Assembly (NCBI GenBank): GCA_963793415.1
Contig: CAWCAC010000002.1
Coordinates: 2,666,001 to 2,730,000 of the forward strand
Length of the DNA: 64,000 bases
Direction: 5' to 3'
From: CAXMST01 sp963793415
GTDB lineage: Bacteria > Actinomycetota > Thermoleophilia > Solirubrobacterales > 70-9
A program made the translations under genes and the position numbers. This document shows positions 25,077 through 33,355 of this stretch, piece after piece. Each line of letters starts with the position of its first letter. Within the stretch, counting starts at the first letter, position 1. Under the pieces are notes generated by a model. That model made no database searches. It was given only the letters and a program-made list of their open reading frames with translations, and was not told where the DNA came from.

Positions 25077-25847
25077 ATGAGCGCGATGGAAGCCGGAACC
25101 GGCCAGGAGCAGTCACAGGACCTCAGCAAGAAGGGCTGGTCCGGCGGGCGCATCGTCGTGATGATCGTCGCCTCCGTCGTCGCCCTGATCGGCGTCGGCC
25201 TTGCCTTCGGCGGTGCCGCGATGCTGGCCGTCGACGGCCTCGCCCGGGACGACGACGGCTACCTGACGTCGCCAAGCGAGGATCTGGAGACTGGATCGTT
25301 CGCGATCACCGCCGAGGAGATCGACCTCTCCACCGATCCGGCCGACTGGGCCCCCCGCGAGCTGCTCGGGACCGCCCGCGTCACCGTCTCAGGTGAGAGC
25401 GACACCTTCATCGGCGTCGCGCCCGCCGACAAGCTCAACGCCTACCTGGACGGCGTCGCCCACTCCGAGCTCGAGGACATCAACAACGGAAACCCGCGCT
25501 ACGCCGATGCGGCCGGTGGACGGCCCGACGGCCGGCCCGGCGCTCAGGACTTCTGGGTCGCCTCGAGCGAGGGACCCGGCGAGCAGTACGTCGACTGGGA
25601 CGCCGAGTCGGGCGTGTGGTCGATCGCGGTCATGAACGCCGACGGCTCCCGCAATATCGAGGTCGAAGCCAAGGCAGGAGTCGAGCTCAACTGGCTCGGA
25701 TGGGCGGGGCTGGTCGGCCTCGCCGTTGGCCTGCTGATCACGGCCGCGGCGATCATCCTGATCGTCGTGATCTCGCGGGGCGCAACGGCCCACGCGAAGG
25801 CGGTCGCCACTCAGACGACCCCGCCCGGCGCCCCGCCCGCGCCGTAG
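25077..25847 (+). CDS. Two-helix membrane protein of unknown function
   Basis: 256 residues from ATG 25077 (ATG 25086 also possible). A membrane segment at about residues 25-50 and a second one near 220-243 enclose an extracytoplasmic acidic domain of about 165 residues, which contains a D-D-D-G-Y-L-T-S-P motif, G-T-A-R-V-T-V and D-T-F-I-G-V-A and ends V-W-S-I-A-V-M-N-A-D-G-S-R-N. This layout is seen in actinobacterial proteins of unknown role that look like a DUF4389-free envelope sensor; I do not recognise a named family. Tail rich in Pro/Thr. Monocistronic. Confidence 0.7.
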   Translation: MSAMEAGTGQEQSQDLSKKGWSGGRIVVMIVASVVALIGVGLAFGGAAMLAVDGLARDDDGYLTSPSEDLETGSFAITAEEIDLSTDPADWAPRELLGTARVTVSGESDTFIGVAPADKLNAYLDGVAHSELEDINNGNPRYADAAGGRPDGRPGAQDFWVASSEGPGEQYVDWDAESGVWSIAVMNADGSRNIEVEAKAGVELNWLGWAGLVGLAVGLLITAAAIILIVVISRGATAHAKAVATQTTPPGAPPAP

Positions 25848-25877
25848 CGCGAGCATCGGAGCGGGAGTCCGGCCCCC

Positions 25878-26165
25878 TCAGTCGAGGTGGGAGCCGCAGC
25901 TGCGGCATCCCTTGGCGGCGGTGAGGGCCCCGCCACAGACCGGGCACTCGACCGGGTGGCCCGCAGCGAGCGCGGCCCACGTGGTGAGGACGACCTCTTC
26001 CAGGCGCCGCTCGCGCTCCTTACCCCGGGTCGAGCCCAGGGCGGAGTCGAACAGCATCTCCATCGAGCGGTCGGTACCGCGACGACGGCCTTTCGGCCGG
26101 CGGGTGCGGTCGGCCTGACGGCTCCTCGCGCGCTGGACTCGGCTTTCAGTCTTGGTTGCATACAT
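25878..26165 (-). CDS. Small basic protein with C-terminal zinc ribbon
   Basis: 95 residues. The first 35 are strongly basic (K-T-E-S-R-V-Q-R-A-R-S-R-Q and G-R-R-R-G-T); a short helix with R-R-L-E-E-V-V-L-T-T-W follows, and the C-terminus is a zinc ribbon: C-P-V-C-G-G and C-R-S-C-G-S-H, two C-x-x-C pairs 13 residues apart. Nucleic acid binding is plausible. The ATG lies 6 nt after the lexA stop, so it is cotranscribed with lexA and should be SOS-regulated. Unknown family. Confidence 0.7.
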   Translation of the reverse strand: MYATKTESRVQRARSRQADRTRRPKGRRRGTDRSMEMLFDSALGSTRGKERERRLEEVVLTTWAALAAGHPVECPVCGGALTAAKGCRSCGSHLD

Positions 26166-26171
26166 CGTCGA

Positions 26172-26777
26172 TCACACCTTTCTGAAGACGCCGATCACGC
26201 GGCCGATGATCTCGACGTCGCGCGTAACGATCGGGTCGTAGTCGGGGTTCGCTGGCTCCAGCCGCACGGCGTCCGCCCCGCGGAAGTAGCGCTTCACGGT
26301 TGCCTCGTCCTCGAACAGGGCGACGACGATCTGGCCGTTGGTGGCCTCGGTCGCCGGGCGAACGATGACGACATCTCCGGGCAGGATCCCGGCGTCTTTC
26401 ATCGAGTCTCCGCGCACGTTGAGCGCGTAGTCGCCGGCCTCGGCGCCGAGCAGTGCCGGCACCTCGAGCGTGTCCTCGATGTTCTCCTCGGCGAGGATCG
26501 GGGCGCCTGCCGCCACCTGCCCGACGAGCGGCACGCCCGGCCGCACGACGCGCTTTGCACGGTCGACGAGGATCTCGATCGCCCGCGGCTTCGAGGGGTC
26601 GCGGCGCAGCACGCCCGACTTCTCGAGCTTGGCCAGGTGCGCATGCACCGTCGACGGCGAATGCAGGCCGAGCGCCTTGCCGATCTCGCGGACCGTCGGC
26701 GGGTAGCCGGTGCGGTCCAGATGCCCGGTTATGAACTCGAAGATCTCGTTCTGGCGCTTGGTCAGGTTGAGGTCCAT
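26172..26777 (-). CDS. lexA: SOS repressor LexA
   Basis: 201 residues. Residues 1-70 are the winged helix (K-R-Q-N-E-I-F-E-F-I, T-V-R-E-I-G, H-S-P-S-T-V-H-A-H-L). The self-cleavage site is A90-G91 in V-A-A-G-A-P, and the catalytic dyad is S125 (G-D-S-M) with K162 (A-T-V-K-R-Y-F); all are intact. Shine-Dalgarno GGAGG precedes ATG 26777. Represses DNA-damage genes and is inactivated by RecA-stimulated autocleavage. The gene has its own LexA box and promoter directly upstream and is followed by a zinc-ribbon gene. Confidence 0.97.
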   Translation of the reverse strand: MDLNLTKRQNEIFEFITGHLDRTGYPPTVREIGKALGLHSPSTVHAHLAKLEKSGVLRRDPSKPRAIEILVDRAKRVVRPGVPLVGQVAAGAPILAEENIEDTLEVPALLGAEAGDYALNVRGDSMKDAGILPGDVVIVRPATEATNGQIVVALFEDEATVKRYFRGADAVRLEPANPDYDPIVTRDVEIIGRVIGVFRKV

Positions 26778-26839
26778 CTCAGCTCATTCCTCCGGGCTGG
26801 TCCTGGTCGGGTTTGATCGGCTTCCGGTCGTTCTGGGGA

Positions 26840-26882
26840 GAACACATGTTCGTAGAGTAGCCAGGCCCACGGACGGAATCAA
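26840..26882 (-). promoter_or_regulatory. lexA promoter and LexA box
   Basis: On the minus strand TTGATT (26877-26882), 17 nt, TACTCT (26854-26859), then the perfect operator GAAC-ATGT-GTTC (26840-26851) at the presumed transcription start. This is classic autoregulation. Confidence 0.85.
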
Positions 26883-26985
26883 GAAAACACCTGCTCACCG
26901 GCGCATATCCGCGCAACCGCGCGGTCTGCAGCCCGGGGCGGCATCGCCCCCGCAGGCTCCGTCTGTCTAGAATCCCGCGCGTTCT

Positions 26986-27072
26986 GCGGCTGTGGCGGAA
27001 CTGGTAGACGCGCAAGGTTGAGGGCCTTGTGAGCTGAATAAGCTCGTGGAGGTTCGACTCCTCTCAGCCGCA
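26986..27072 (+). tRNA. tRNA-Leu (GAG)
   Basis: Acceptor stem GCGGCTG pairs with CAGCCGC; the D arm TGGCGGAACTGGTAGACGC, the anticodon stem CAAGG-TTGAGGG-CCTTG with anticodon GAG, a long class II variable arm and the T arm GGTTCGACTCC are all present. No CCA is encoded. Confidence 0.95.
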
Positions 27073-27133
27073 CTTGACCCCTGACTCATCCGCGGGCTCG
27101 CCGAGGTCCCAGCACCCCCGTCTGACGGCGCGC

Positions 27134-28279
27134 ATGCGCGACTCGGAGGCGGTCACGCCGCTCGAGCTCTTCTTCGACGTCGTCTTCGTCCTCGCGATCA
27201 CCCAGTCGACCGCCTACATGGCCGAGCACCCGACCTGGACGGGACTGCTGCAGGGTCTGTTGATCCTCGCCGTGCTCTGGTGGGGCTGGGTCGGATACGC
27301 GTGGCTGACCAGCACCGTCGATCCGGAGGAGGGCTTCGTGCGGCTCGCCGTGTTCGCGGCGATGGCGGCACTGCTCGTCGTCTCGCTGGCGATTCCCGAG
27401 GCCTTCGACGACCTCGGCCTGCTCTTCGCAGGTGCCTACGCGATCTTCAGGCTCGGGCAGATCGCGCTTTACGTGGTCGCCTCCGCCGACGATCCCCAGC
27501 TGCGCCGGTCGGTCCTCGGGCTGCTCGGAAGCACCGCCTTCGGCGTCACCCTGTTGGTGATCGCCTCGGCGACCGACGGGGCGCTGCAGATCGCGCTGTG
27601 GGCGCTGGCGATCAGCGGCGACGTGATCGGTCCCTATATCTGGGGAGCCGGCGGCTGGAAGCTCGAGCCGGGACATTTCGCCGAGCGCCACCGGCTGATC
27701 ATCATCATCGCCCTCGGCGAGTCGATCGTCGCAATCGGCGCCGGGGCCGGCTTTGGGATCGGCGCCGGAGAGGTCGTCGCGGCGGTCCTCGGTACTGCGG
27801 TCGCCGCCAGCATCTGGTGGCTCTACTTCGACGTCGTCTCGCTGGTCTCCGAGCGCCGCCTGATCCGCGCCGAAGCGGGGCGCGAGCGCAACGAGCTCGC
27901 CCGCGACGTCTACAGCTACCTGCACTTCCCGATGGTCGCGGGCATCGTGCTCGTCGCCCTCGGCCTGAAGAAGACGCTCGGCGACCCCGGGGGCGACCTG
28001 AAGATCGAGATCGCGGCCGCTCTCTACGGCGGCGTCGCCCTCTACCTGCTCGCCCACGTCGCGATCAGGCTCCGCAACGTCCACACCCTGAGCCGTCCGC
28101 GGCTCGGGCTGGCCGTAGCGCTGCTCGCGGCCGTGCCGCTGATCACGATGATCCCGGCGCTCGCCGCGGTTGCGATCCTGACCGCGTTGCTGGCCGCCCT
28201 GATCGCCTACGAGACCCACATGTACGCCGAGGCACGCGAGCGCGTCCGCCACGAGGCCTGGTACCCGGGCGCGACGTGA
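27134..28279 (+). CDS. LtrA-like (low temperature requirement A) membrane protein
   Basis: 381 residues from ATG 27134; a TTG at 27074, 2 nt after the tRNA, would add 20 residues and is also possible. About ten to twelve hydrophobic segments. The N-terminal V-T-P-L-E-L-F-F-D-V-V-F-V is the signature of the LtrA family, with H-R-L-I-I-I-I-A-L-G-E-S-I and F-D-V-V-S L in the middle. Named from a Listeria cold-growth gene; the molecular function is unknown. The mRNA could begin at the tRNA 3' end after processing. Confidence 0.85.
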   Translation: MRDSEAVTPLELFFDVVFVLAITQSTAYMAEHPTWTGLLQGLLILAVLWWGWVGYAWLTSTVDPEEGFVRLAVFAAMAALLVVSLAIPEAFDDLGLLFAGAYAIFRLGQIALYVVASADDPQLRRSVLGLLGSTAFGVTLLVIASATDGALQIALWALAISGDVIGPYIWGAGGWKLEPGHFAERHRLIIIIALGESIVAIGAGAGFGIGAGEVVAAVLGTAVAASIWWLYFDVVSLVSERRLIRAEAGRERNELARDVYSYLHFPMVAGIVLVALGLKKTLGDPGGDLKIEIAAALYGGVALYLLAHVAIRLRNVHTLSRPRLGLAVALLAAVPLITMIPALAAVAILTALLAALIAYETHMYAEARERVRHEAWYPGAT

Positions 28280-28304
28280 GCGCCGGGCCTCGCGAACCCC
28301 ACCC

Positions 28305-29246
28305 CTACCTCAGCAGCGTCAGCCAGACTTCGGCGAGCGGCTGCTCGGCGGGGCCCGGCCGCAGGCCGCGGACGGCTGCCGACGCACCGACGTCGTCGTC
28401 GTCGGCGCCCGTCGCCGTCAGCAGCGGCTCGCGGTCGGTTAGCCTGGCCGCGCCCTCGTCGAGGTCATAGGCGATCTCGACAACGCCGTCGCGCAGCAGC
28501 GCGAACCGTCGGCCCGACGCCGGCACGCCGAGGAACTCGATCCGGGCGATCCCGGGCCCGAGGCCGGCGACTCGGCCCCACCAGTCGCCGGAGGCCGAGA
28601 GTAGCGTGCGCTCGGGGCTGATCAGGCGCGGCTCGTATGCGCCGCTCCCCCCCGCGCCTGCCCGAACCTCGCCGAGGCCGCTGTCGAGCAGGGCCGTCGG
28701 TGAGACGAGGCCGAGGCGCGGGTCCGAAAGCCGGCGCGGCAGGTCGAGCACGGGCTCGCTGAGCTGAAAGCGGACCTCCCCCGGCAGCGGCGAGTCGACC
28801 GCGTCGAGCTCCGGCAGCAGCCTCGTCGCGATGCCGCTTGTCAGCCAGCGTTCGACGTTGGCGCCGACCGCCTCGGCGTCGATGTCGGTGCCGTCCTGGA
28901 ATCGCGCCTCCGGACGGAGCTCAAACCGCCAGAGTCGCCCGCCCCGCTCGGGCCCGATCGGGCGCGCCGGACCGCGTCGAGGCCCGCTCGCCCCGAGCGG
29001 CGGGTCCAGGCTCGAAACAAGCGGGTCGTAGATCTGGCGCGAGACGAGCCGCTCGGCGTGGCCTCTCACGTAGAGGGGATCGAGGCGACGGACCTCACCT
29101 GGGAGGGCGACTCGCGCGAGTGGGGTCGGCGAGGGGGCTTCGCCGCGGACCGCGGTCGAGCTCTCGGTCGGATCGGCCCCGCAACCGGCCTGCAGCGCAA
29201 GCGCCCCGGAGACCGCCAGCAGAACCGGCAGCCCCGCCCGCCTCAT
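28305..29246 (-). CDS. Short solute-binding lipoprotein (SBP_bac_5-like)
   Basis: 313 residues. The signal L-A-L-Q-A-G-C is a lipobox, so it is an extracytoplasmic lipoprotein. The mature part reads like domain I of oligopeptide/nickel binding proteins: L-D-P-L-Y-V, Q-I-Y-D-P-L-V, W-R-F-E-L-R-P-E-A-R-F-Q-D-G-T, Y-E-P-R-L-I. Such proteins usually have about 500 residues; here the second lobe is missing and the gene ends cleanly before the convergent LtrA gene. Last gene of the ccmE-ccmF-ccmI-secG operon, 16 nt after secG. Role unknown; perhaps heme or peptide handling, by inference. Confidence 0.7.
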   Translation of the reverse strand: MRRAGLPVLLAVSGALALQAGCGADPTESSTAVRGEAPSPTPLARVALPGEVRRLDPLYVRGHAERLVSRQIYDPLVSSLDPPLGASGPRRGPARPIGPERGGRLWRFELRPEARFQDGTDIDAEAVGANVERWLTSGIATRLLPELDAVDSPLPGEVRFQLSEPVLDLPRRLSDPRLGLVSPTALLDSGLGEVRAGAGGSGAYEPRLISPERTLLSASGDWWGRVAGLGPGIARIEFLGVPASGRRFALLRDGVVEIAYDLDEGAARLTDREPLLTATGADDDDVGASAAVRGLRPGPAEQPLAEVWLTLLR

Positions 29247-29262
29247 GGCCCCGCGGGCCCGC

Positions 29263-29487
29263 TCAGATCTTGAGCAGGACGATGGTGTTGACGACCCACA
29301 GAATCCCGAAGAAGACCGTCCAGCGATCGAGGTTACGCTCGACCAGCGAGCCACCGCCGAATGAACCACCGCCACCGCCGATCCCGAACGCGCCGGAGAG
29401 ACCGGCGTCCTTGCCCGAGTGCAGGAGCACGAGCAGGATCAGGATCAACGAGATGAAGACTTGGATTACCCCGAGAAAGCTTTCCAT
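29263..29487 (-). CDS. secG: Preprotein translocase subunit SecG
   Basis: 74 residues with two membrane helices (V-I-Q-V-F-I-S-L-I-L-I-L-L-V-L-L-H and W-T-V-F-F-G-I-L-W-V-V-N-T-I-V-L-L) linked by the glycine-rich G-L-S-G-A-F-G-I-G-G-G-G-G-S-F loop typical of SecG. It supports SecYE-mediated protein export. Lies between cytochrome c maturation genes and a lipoprotein gene, 12-16 nt from each neighbour, so it is cotranscribed with them; an unusual position. Confidence 0.9.
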   Translation of the reverse strand: MESFLGVIQVFISLILILLVLLHSGKDAGLSGAFGIGGGGGSFGGGSLVERNLDRWTVFFGILWVVNTIVLLKI

Positions 29488-29499
29488 GGGCCGGCCATG

Positions 29500-29865
29500 T
29501 TAGTGGCTGTCGGAGGGGTCCGGGCCGATCGCCGGCGTCGGCGGCTGCTGCGGGTCGGCGGACGCCGGTGCCGGTGTTGTCGCGCGCCGTCGCTTGCCGG
29601 CCTCGTCGATCCGCTTCAGGATCGCGACAGCGTCCGCCCGCAGCTCGGCGTCCTGGCGGGCGAAGTCGGCGTCGTCGATCTTGCCCGCCGCGTGGTCGAG
29701 CTCGGTGTCGCGGATCTCCCTGTACTTGGCCTGCTTGCGCGCCTCGAGCTCGGCCAGCTCTGCCTCGACCGGGTCGGGACCGTCGGCGGAGCGGGCTCGG
29801 CGCAGCGGCACCGAGACGAACGCCGCGACCATGGCGACGAGCAGCAGGGCGATCAGCAGTTCCAT
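29500..29865 (-). CDS. Small membrane-anchored protein, CcmI-like
   Basis: 121 residues. One N-terminal membrane helix (M-E-L-L-I-A-L-L-L-V-A-M-V-A-A-F-V), then a charged helical segment with E-A-E-L-A-E-L-E-A-R-K-Q-A-K-Y-R-E-I-R-D that begins the way short CcmI proteins do (membrane helix followed by E-x-K-x-x-x-L-x-E-I-x-x-x-E-x-D), with D-D-A-D-F-A-R near the end. It lacks the TPR half of full CcmI. Position right after ccmF supports a role in apocytochrome c handling. Proline-rich tail. Confidence 0.65.
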   Translation of the reverse strand: MELLIALLLVAMVAAFVSVPLRRARSADGPDPVEAELAELEARKQAKYREIRDTELDHAAGKIDDADFARQDAELRADAVAILKRIDEAGKRRRATTPAPASADPQQPPTPAIGPDPSDSH

Positions 29866-29881
29866 GAGGGGGTCTCCGCTC

Positions 29882-32110
29882 TCAGGCGCTCGTGCCCGTG
29901 CCGGACAGCTCGCGGGCGAGGCGGGCAGCGTAGACGTCGGAGACACGCCGGCGACGGGCCTCGGCGCCCGGCCACAGTGCGAACAGCGCGCCGAGCATGG
30001 CGACGATCACGCCGACCCAGATCCAGATCACGAAGGGGTTGATGTTGAAGCGGATCGAAGCCGGCGGGGTGAACTCCAGGTAGCGATCCTTGAGGCCGAC
30101 AATTGCTTGGCCCTGCCACGTGGCAAGTCGATCGACCGCGGCCGGGTCGGACATGTCCGTGCTCGCCGCCAGCTTTGCGAACAACGCATCGCCCTTTTCG
30201 ATCACCGGGTCGAACGAGGCCAGGTCCGGCTGCATCGCCACCCAGACGTCCTTCGACGGCGTCTCCTTGCGGCCGACCTCGCTCGTCGCCTCGCCCTCGA
30301 AGAAGCTGCGCAGGGGCGCGCTCGGGTCGGAAGTATTCGAGGAGAAGTACTCGCGCGAGGGATGCAGCAGGGCTACCTGCTCACCGTCGCGCTGGACGTC
30401 GAGCACCGCCCCGAAGGTCAGCTTCTGCTCGGCGCTGTCGATCGACGCGGTCGGCTGGGTGTAGGTGATCGTGTAGTCGTCCACGGTCGCCGAGTCGCCG
30501 GGCTCGAGCCGCAGGTCGCGGCTCGTCTGGAAGCTCGACGAGGCGGCAACGCCGATCAGCAGCAACGCCATCCCGAGGTGGACCGTGTAGCCGCCGTAGC
30601 GACGGCGGTTGCGGCTGACGAGGCGGGTGAAGGAGTCGAAGACACCGTCGCCGGTGAGCGAGCGGCGGGCGGCGGTGCCGCGCCAGATCTCCTGGACTAC
30701 CGCGGCGACCGTGAAGCCGGCGGCGAAGAACAGCGCGAGCGCGAAAGGGTCGCCCCAGGCGTCAGCGAGGGTGCCGACCCCGACGACGGTGAGAACCGCG
30801 ACGACCGTCGGCACCGCGACTGCCCGGCGCAGGGCGGCGAAGCTGATCCGCCGCCAGGCGACCAGCGGCCCGATGCCGGCGAGGAACAGCAAACCGATCC
30901 CGATCGGCGTCGTGTAGCGGTTGAACCACGGCGCCGCGAGCGACGACTCGCTGCCGGTGAACAACTCGCTGATCAACGGGAAGAAGGTGCCCCAGAAGAC
31001 GACCACGGCGAGCCCGACGAAGAGCAGGTTGTTGAGCAGGAACATCGACTCGCGACTGATCAGCGAGTCGATCCGGCGCTCGGACCGCAGGTCGGATAGC
31101 CGCGAGACGATCAGCGCCGTCGAGCCGATCACGACGGTGCCGATCAGGATCAACAAGGGCAGTCCGACCTTCGACTCACCGAAGGCGTGGATCGACTCGA
31201 GCACGCCGGAACGGACCAGGAACGTCCCGAGCAGCGAGAGCGCGAAGGTCGCCACGACCAGACTCACGTTCCAGACCTTGAGCATGCCGCGGCGCTCCTG
31301 GACCATGATCGAGTGGATGAAGGCGCTGCCGGTCAGCCACGGCAGCAGCGCCGCGTTCTCGACCGGGTCCCAGCCCCAGTAACCGCCCCAGCCGAGCTCG
31401 CTGTAGGACCAGCGGGCGCCGAGCGCGAGCCCGATCGAAAGGAAGACCCAGGCAATCAAGGCGAAGCGACGGGTCGAGCGGATCCAGCTCGTGTCGAGGC
31501 GGCGGGTGATCAGGGCTCCGATCGCGAACGCGAACGGCACCGTGAAGAAGACGTAGCCGGAGTAGAGCATCGGCGGGTGGATCGCCATCGCCGGGTGCCG
31601 GAGCAGCGGGTTCAGCCCGGCCCCCTGCGCCGGCACCATCGCCAGCGTCTCGAACGGCCAGGTGTCGGCCGAGGTGAAGAAGATCCCGGCGACCATCAGG
31701 CCGACGAAGAAGGTGGCGACGCCGGCCATCACCGCGTTCGCCCACGGCGCGACCTCGCGGTGCGTGTTCCGGGTCGCGAAGAGGACGGCCGAGCCGGCGA
31801 TCGAGAGCACGAACGCCCAGAGCATCAGCGAGCCGGCCTGACTCCCCCACAGCGCCGTGAACTTGTAGAGCGTCGGCGTCGTCGTCGAGGAGTTGTTGGC
31901 GACGAGCGCGACCTCGAAGTCGGAGGTCAGGAAGGCGTACTCGATCGAGACGACCGCGACGAGCAGCAGGGCGAAGAGCGCGTAGAAGGCGCGGCGGGCC
32001 GAGTCGACCCAGCGCCGGTCGCCGCTGCGCGCCCCAACGATCGCGGCGACGGCGGAGTAGATGGCGGTGAGCAGGGCAGCGACGAGTGCTGCTGCGCCGA
32101 GCTCGGTCAC
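29882..32110 (-). CDS. ccmF: Cytochrome c heme lyase CcmF
   Basis: 742 residues, about 14-15 membrane helices. The tryptophan-rich heme-handling WWD motif G-W-G-G-Y-W-G-W-D-P-V-E-N lies near residue 250, preceded by the conserved H-P-P-M-L-Y-S-G-Y segment (H near 180) and followed by R-S-G-V-L near 315. A long extracytoplasmic domain occupies residues 560-690 before the last helix. CcmF transfers heme from holo-CcmE to apocytochrome c with CcmH. GTG start 3 nt after the ccmE stop. Confidence 0.92.
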   Translation of the reverse strand: MTELGAAALVAALLTAIYSAVAAIVGARSGDRRWVDSARRAFYALFALLLVAVVSIEYAFLTSDFEVALVANNSSTTTPTLYKFTALWGSQAGSLMLWAFVLSIAGSAVLFATRNTHREVAPWANAVMAGVATFFVGLMVAGIFFTSADTWPFETLAMVPAQGAGLNPLLRHPAMAIHPPMLYSGYVFFTVPFAFAIGALITRRLDTSWIRSTRRFALIAWVFLSIGLALGARWSYSELGWGGYWGWDPVENAALLPWLTGSAFIHSIMVQERRGMLKVWNVSLVVATFALSLLGTFLVRSGVLESIHAFGESKVGLPLLILIGTVVIGSTALIVSRLSDLRSERRIDSLISRESMFLLNNLLFVGLAVVVFWGTFFPLISELFTGSESSLAAPWFNRYTTPIGIGLLFLAGIGPLVAWRRISFAALRRAVAVPTVVAVLTVVGVGTLADAWGDPFALALFFAAGFTVAAVVQEIWRGTAARRSLTGDGVFDSFTRLVSRNRRRYGGYTVHLGMALLLIGVAASSSFQTSRDLRLEPGDSATVDDYTITYTQPTASIDSAEQKLTFGAVLDVQRDGEQVALLHPSREYFSSNTSDPSAPLRSFFEGEATSEVGRKETPSKDVWVAMQPDLASFDPVIEKGDALFAKLAASTDMSDPAAVDRLATWQGQAIVGLKDRYLEFTPPASIRFNINPFVIWIWVGVIVAMLGALFALWPGAEARRRRVSDVYAARLARELSGTGTSA

Positions 32111-32113
32111 CGC

Positions 32114-32536
32114 CTAGTCCTCGTACTGGATGTTGTCGTCGTCCCCGTACTGCTCCTTGAACTTCGACGGGCACTTCGTGACGAGGCTGTCCTTCTCGGC
32201 CACGAAGACACCGGCGGCGCTGAGCTCACCGGTGACGATGACCTCGCGGCCTTCGCGGAAGGGGTCGGGAACGACGCCGAGGTAGGTGACCGGGATCGGC
32301 TCGCTCTCCCCCTCGCGGTCCTGGATCTCGAAGTCGACGCCGCCCTCGGTCCGTTCGACCGAGCCCATCGTCACCTTGCCGCTGATGTCGACCGTTCCGG
32401 ACGAGCTCGTCACCTCGGACGGCTCGAGCGTGTCGTTGGCGGCGCTGAACGACGTGTAGATGAGCGCGACGGCAAGCAGCACGGCGGCCGACAGCGCCAC
32501 GACTAGCCGGATCTGGCGTTTGCGGGCGGGGTCCAT
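32114..32536 (-). CDS. ccmE: Heme chaperone CcmE, cysteine type
   Basis: 140 residues. A single N-terminal anchor (R-L-V-V-A-L-S-A-A-V-L-L-A-V-A-L-I-Y) is followed by the OB-fold domain with D-I-S-G-K-V-T, P-V-T-Y-L-G-V-V-P-D-P-F-R-E-G and V-I-V-T-G-E. The heme-attachment segment is T-K-C-P-S-K-F (C122, F126) instead of the H-x-x-x-Y of E. coli; the C-x-x-x-Y variant is known from Desulfovibrio and archaea. Here even the tyrosine is replaced by phenylalanine. First gene of the operon. CcmABCD are not in this window. Confidence 0.88.
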   Translation of the reverse strand: MDPARKRQIRLVVALSAAVLLAVALIYTSFSAANDTLEPSEVTSSSGTVDISGKVTMGSVERTEGGVDFEIQDREGESEPIPVTYLGVVPDPFREGREVIVTGELSAAGVFVAEKDSLVTKCPSKFKEQYGDDDNIQYED

Positions 32537-32626
32537 GGGGGCGGCGGATTATCGCAGGGTCGGATCTCCGGTCGGCGTCCGACCGGTGCCCGCCCGGGCC
32601 GGCCCGGGCCGATGAGCCGGCGCTGG

Positions 32627-32632
32627 TATGAA
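32627..32632 (+). promoter_or_regulatory. -10-like hexamer TATGAA, leaderless start
   Basis: TATGAA ends 6 nt before ATG 32639; no Shine-Dalgarno sequence intervenes. Confidence 0.4.
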
Positions 32633-32638
32633 TGACCG

Positions 32639-33343
32639 ATGAGCGAATCACGCACGATGCTGATCACCGGCGCGAGCACCGGGATCGGCGCAGAGACCGC
32701 ACGCAAAGCCCACGAAGCCGGATACCGCCTCGTACTGTCGGCCCGCAGCGCCGAGCCCCTGGAGGAGCTCGCGGCGGAGCTCGGCGGCGACGACGACGTG
32801 CTGGTCAAGACCTGCGACGTGACCGAGTGGGACCAGGTCGAGGCGCTTGTCGCGGCGGCTACGGAGCGATTCGGAGCGCCGGACGTCGTCTTCGCCAACG
32901 CCGGTTTCGGCGCCTCCCGCGGCTTCCTCGAGGAATCGCCCGAGCACTGGAAGTCGATGGTGCTGACGAACGTCCTCGGCGTCGCGCTGACGATCCGGGC
33001 GACGCTGCAGCCGATGCTCGACCGCGGCACCGGCCACTACTTCGTGACCAGCTCGGTCGCCGGCCGCCGGGCGTTGCCGGGCTCCCTCTACTCGGCGACC
33101 AAGTGGGCGGCGACCGCGATCGGCGAGTCGCTGCGCCAGGAACTGCGGCAGATGCACGAGAACCACGCGATCAAGGTGACGCTGATCGAGCCCGGCATGG
33201 TCGACACGCCGTTCTTCGACAACCGGCCCGAGAACGCGCTGCAGGCGATCGACATTGCCGAGGCCGTCATGTACGCGCTCAACCAGCCCGACCGCGCCGA
33301 CGTCAACGAGATTCTGATCAGGCCGACCTCACAGCCGACGTAG
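32639..33343 (+). CDS. SDR-family oxidoreductase
   Basis: 234 residues. T-G-A-S-T-G-I-G at residues 10-17, A-N-A-G near 82 (the usual N-N-A-G altered), S-S-V-A-G near 136 and Y-S-A-T-K near 149 define a classical SDR; I-E-P-G-M-V-D-T follows. Similar proteins are annotated as serine or 3-hydroxy acid dehydrogenases (YdfG-like). Convergent with the TfoX-like gene; single gene. Confidence 0.85.
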   Translation: MSESRTMLITGASTGIGAETARKAHEAGYRLVLSARSAEPLEELAAELGGDDDVLVKTCDVTEWDQVEALVAAATERFGAPDVVFANAGFGASRGFLEESPEHWKSMVLTNVLGVALTIRATLQPMLDRGTGHYFVTSSVAGRRALPGSLYSATKWAATAIGESLRQELRQMHENHAIKVTLIEPGMVDTPFFDNRPENALQAIDIAEAVMYALNQPDRADVNEILIRPTSQPT

Positions 33344-33355
33344 TCAGGTAGGGAC

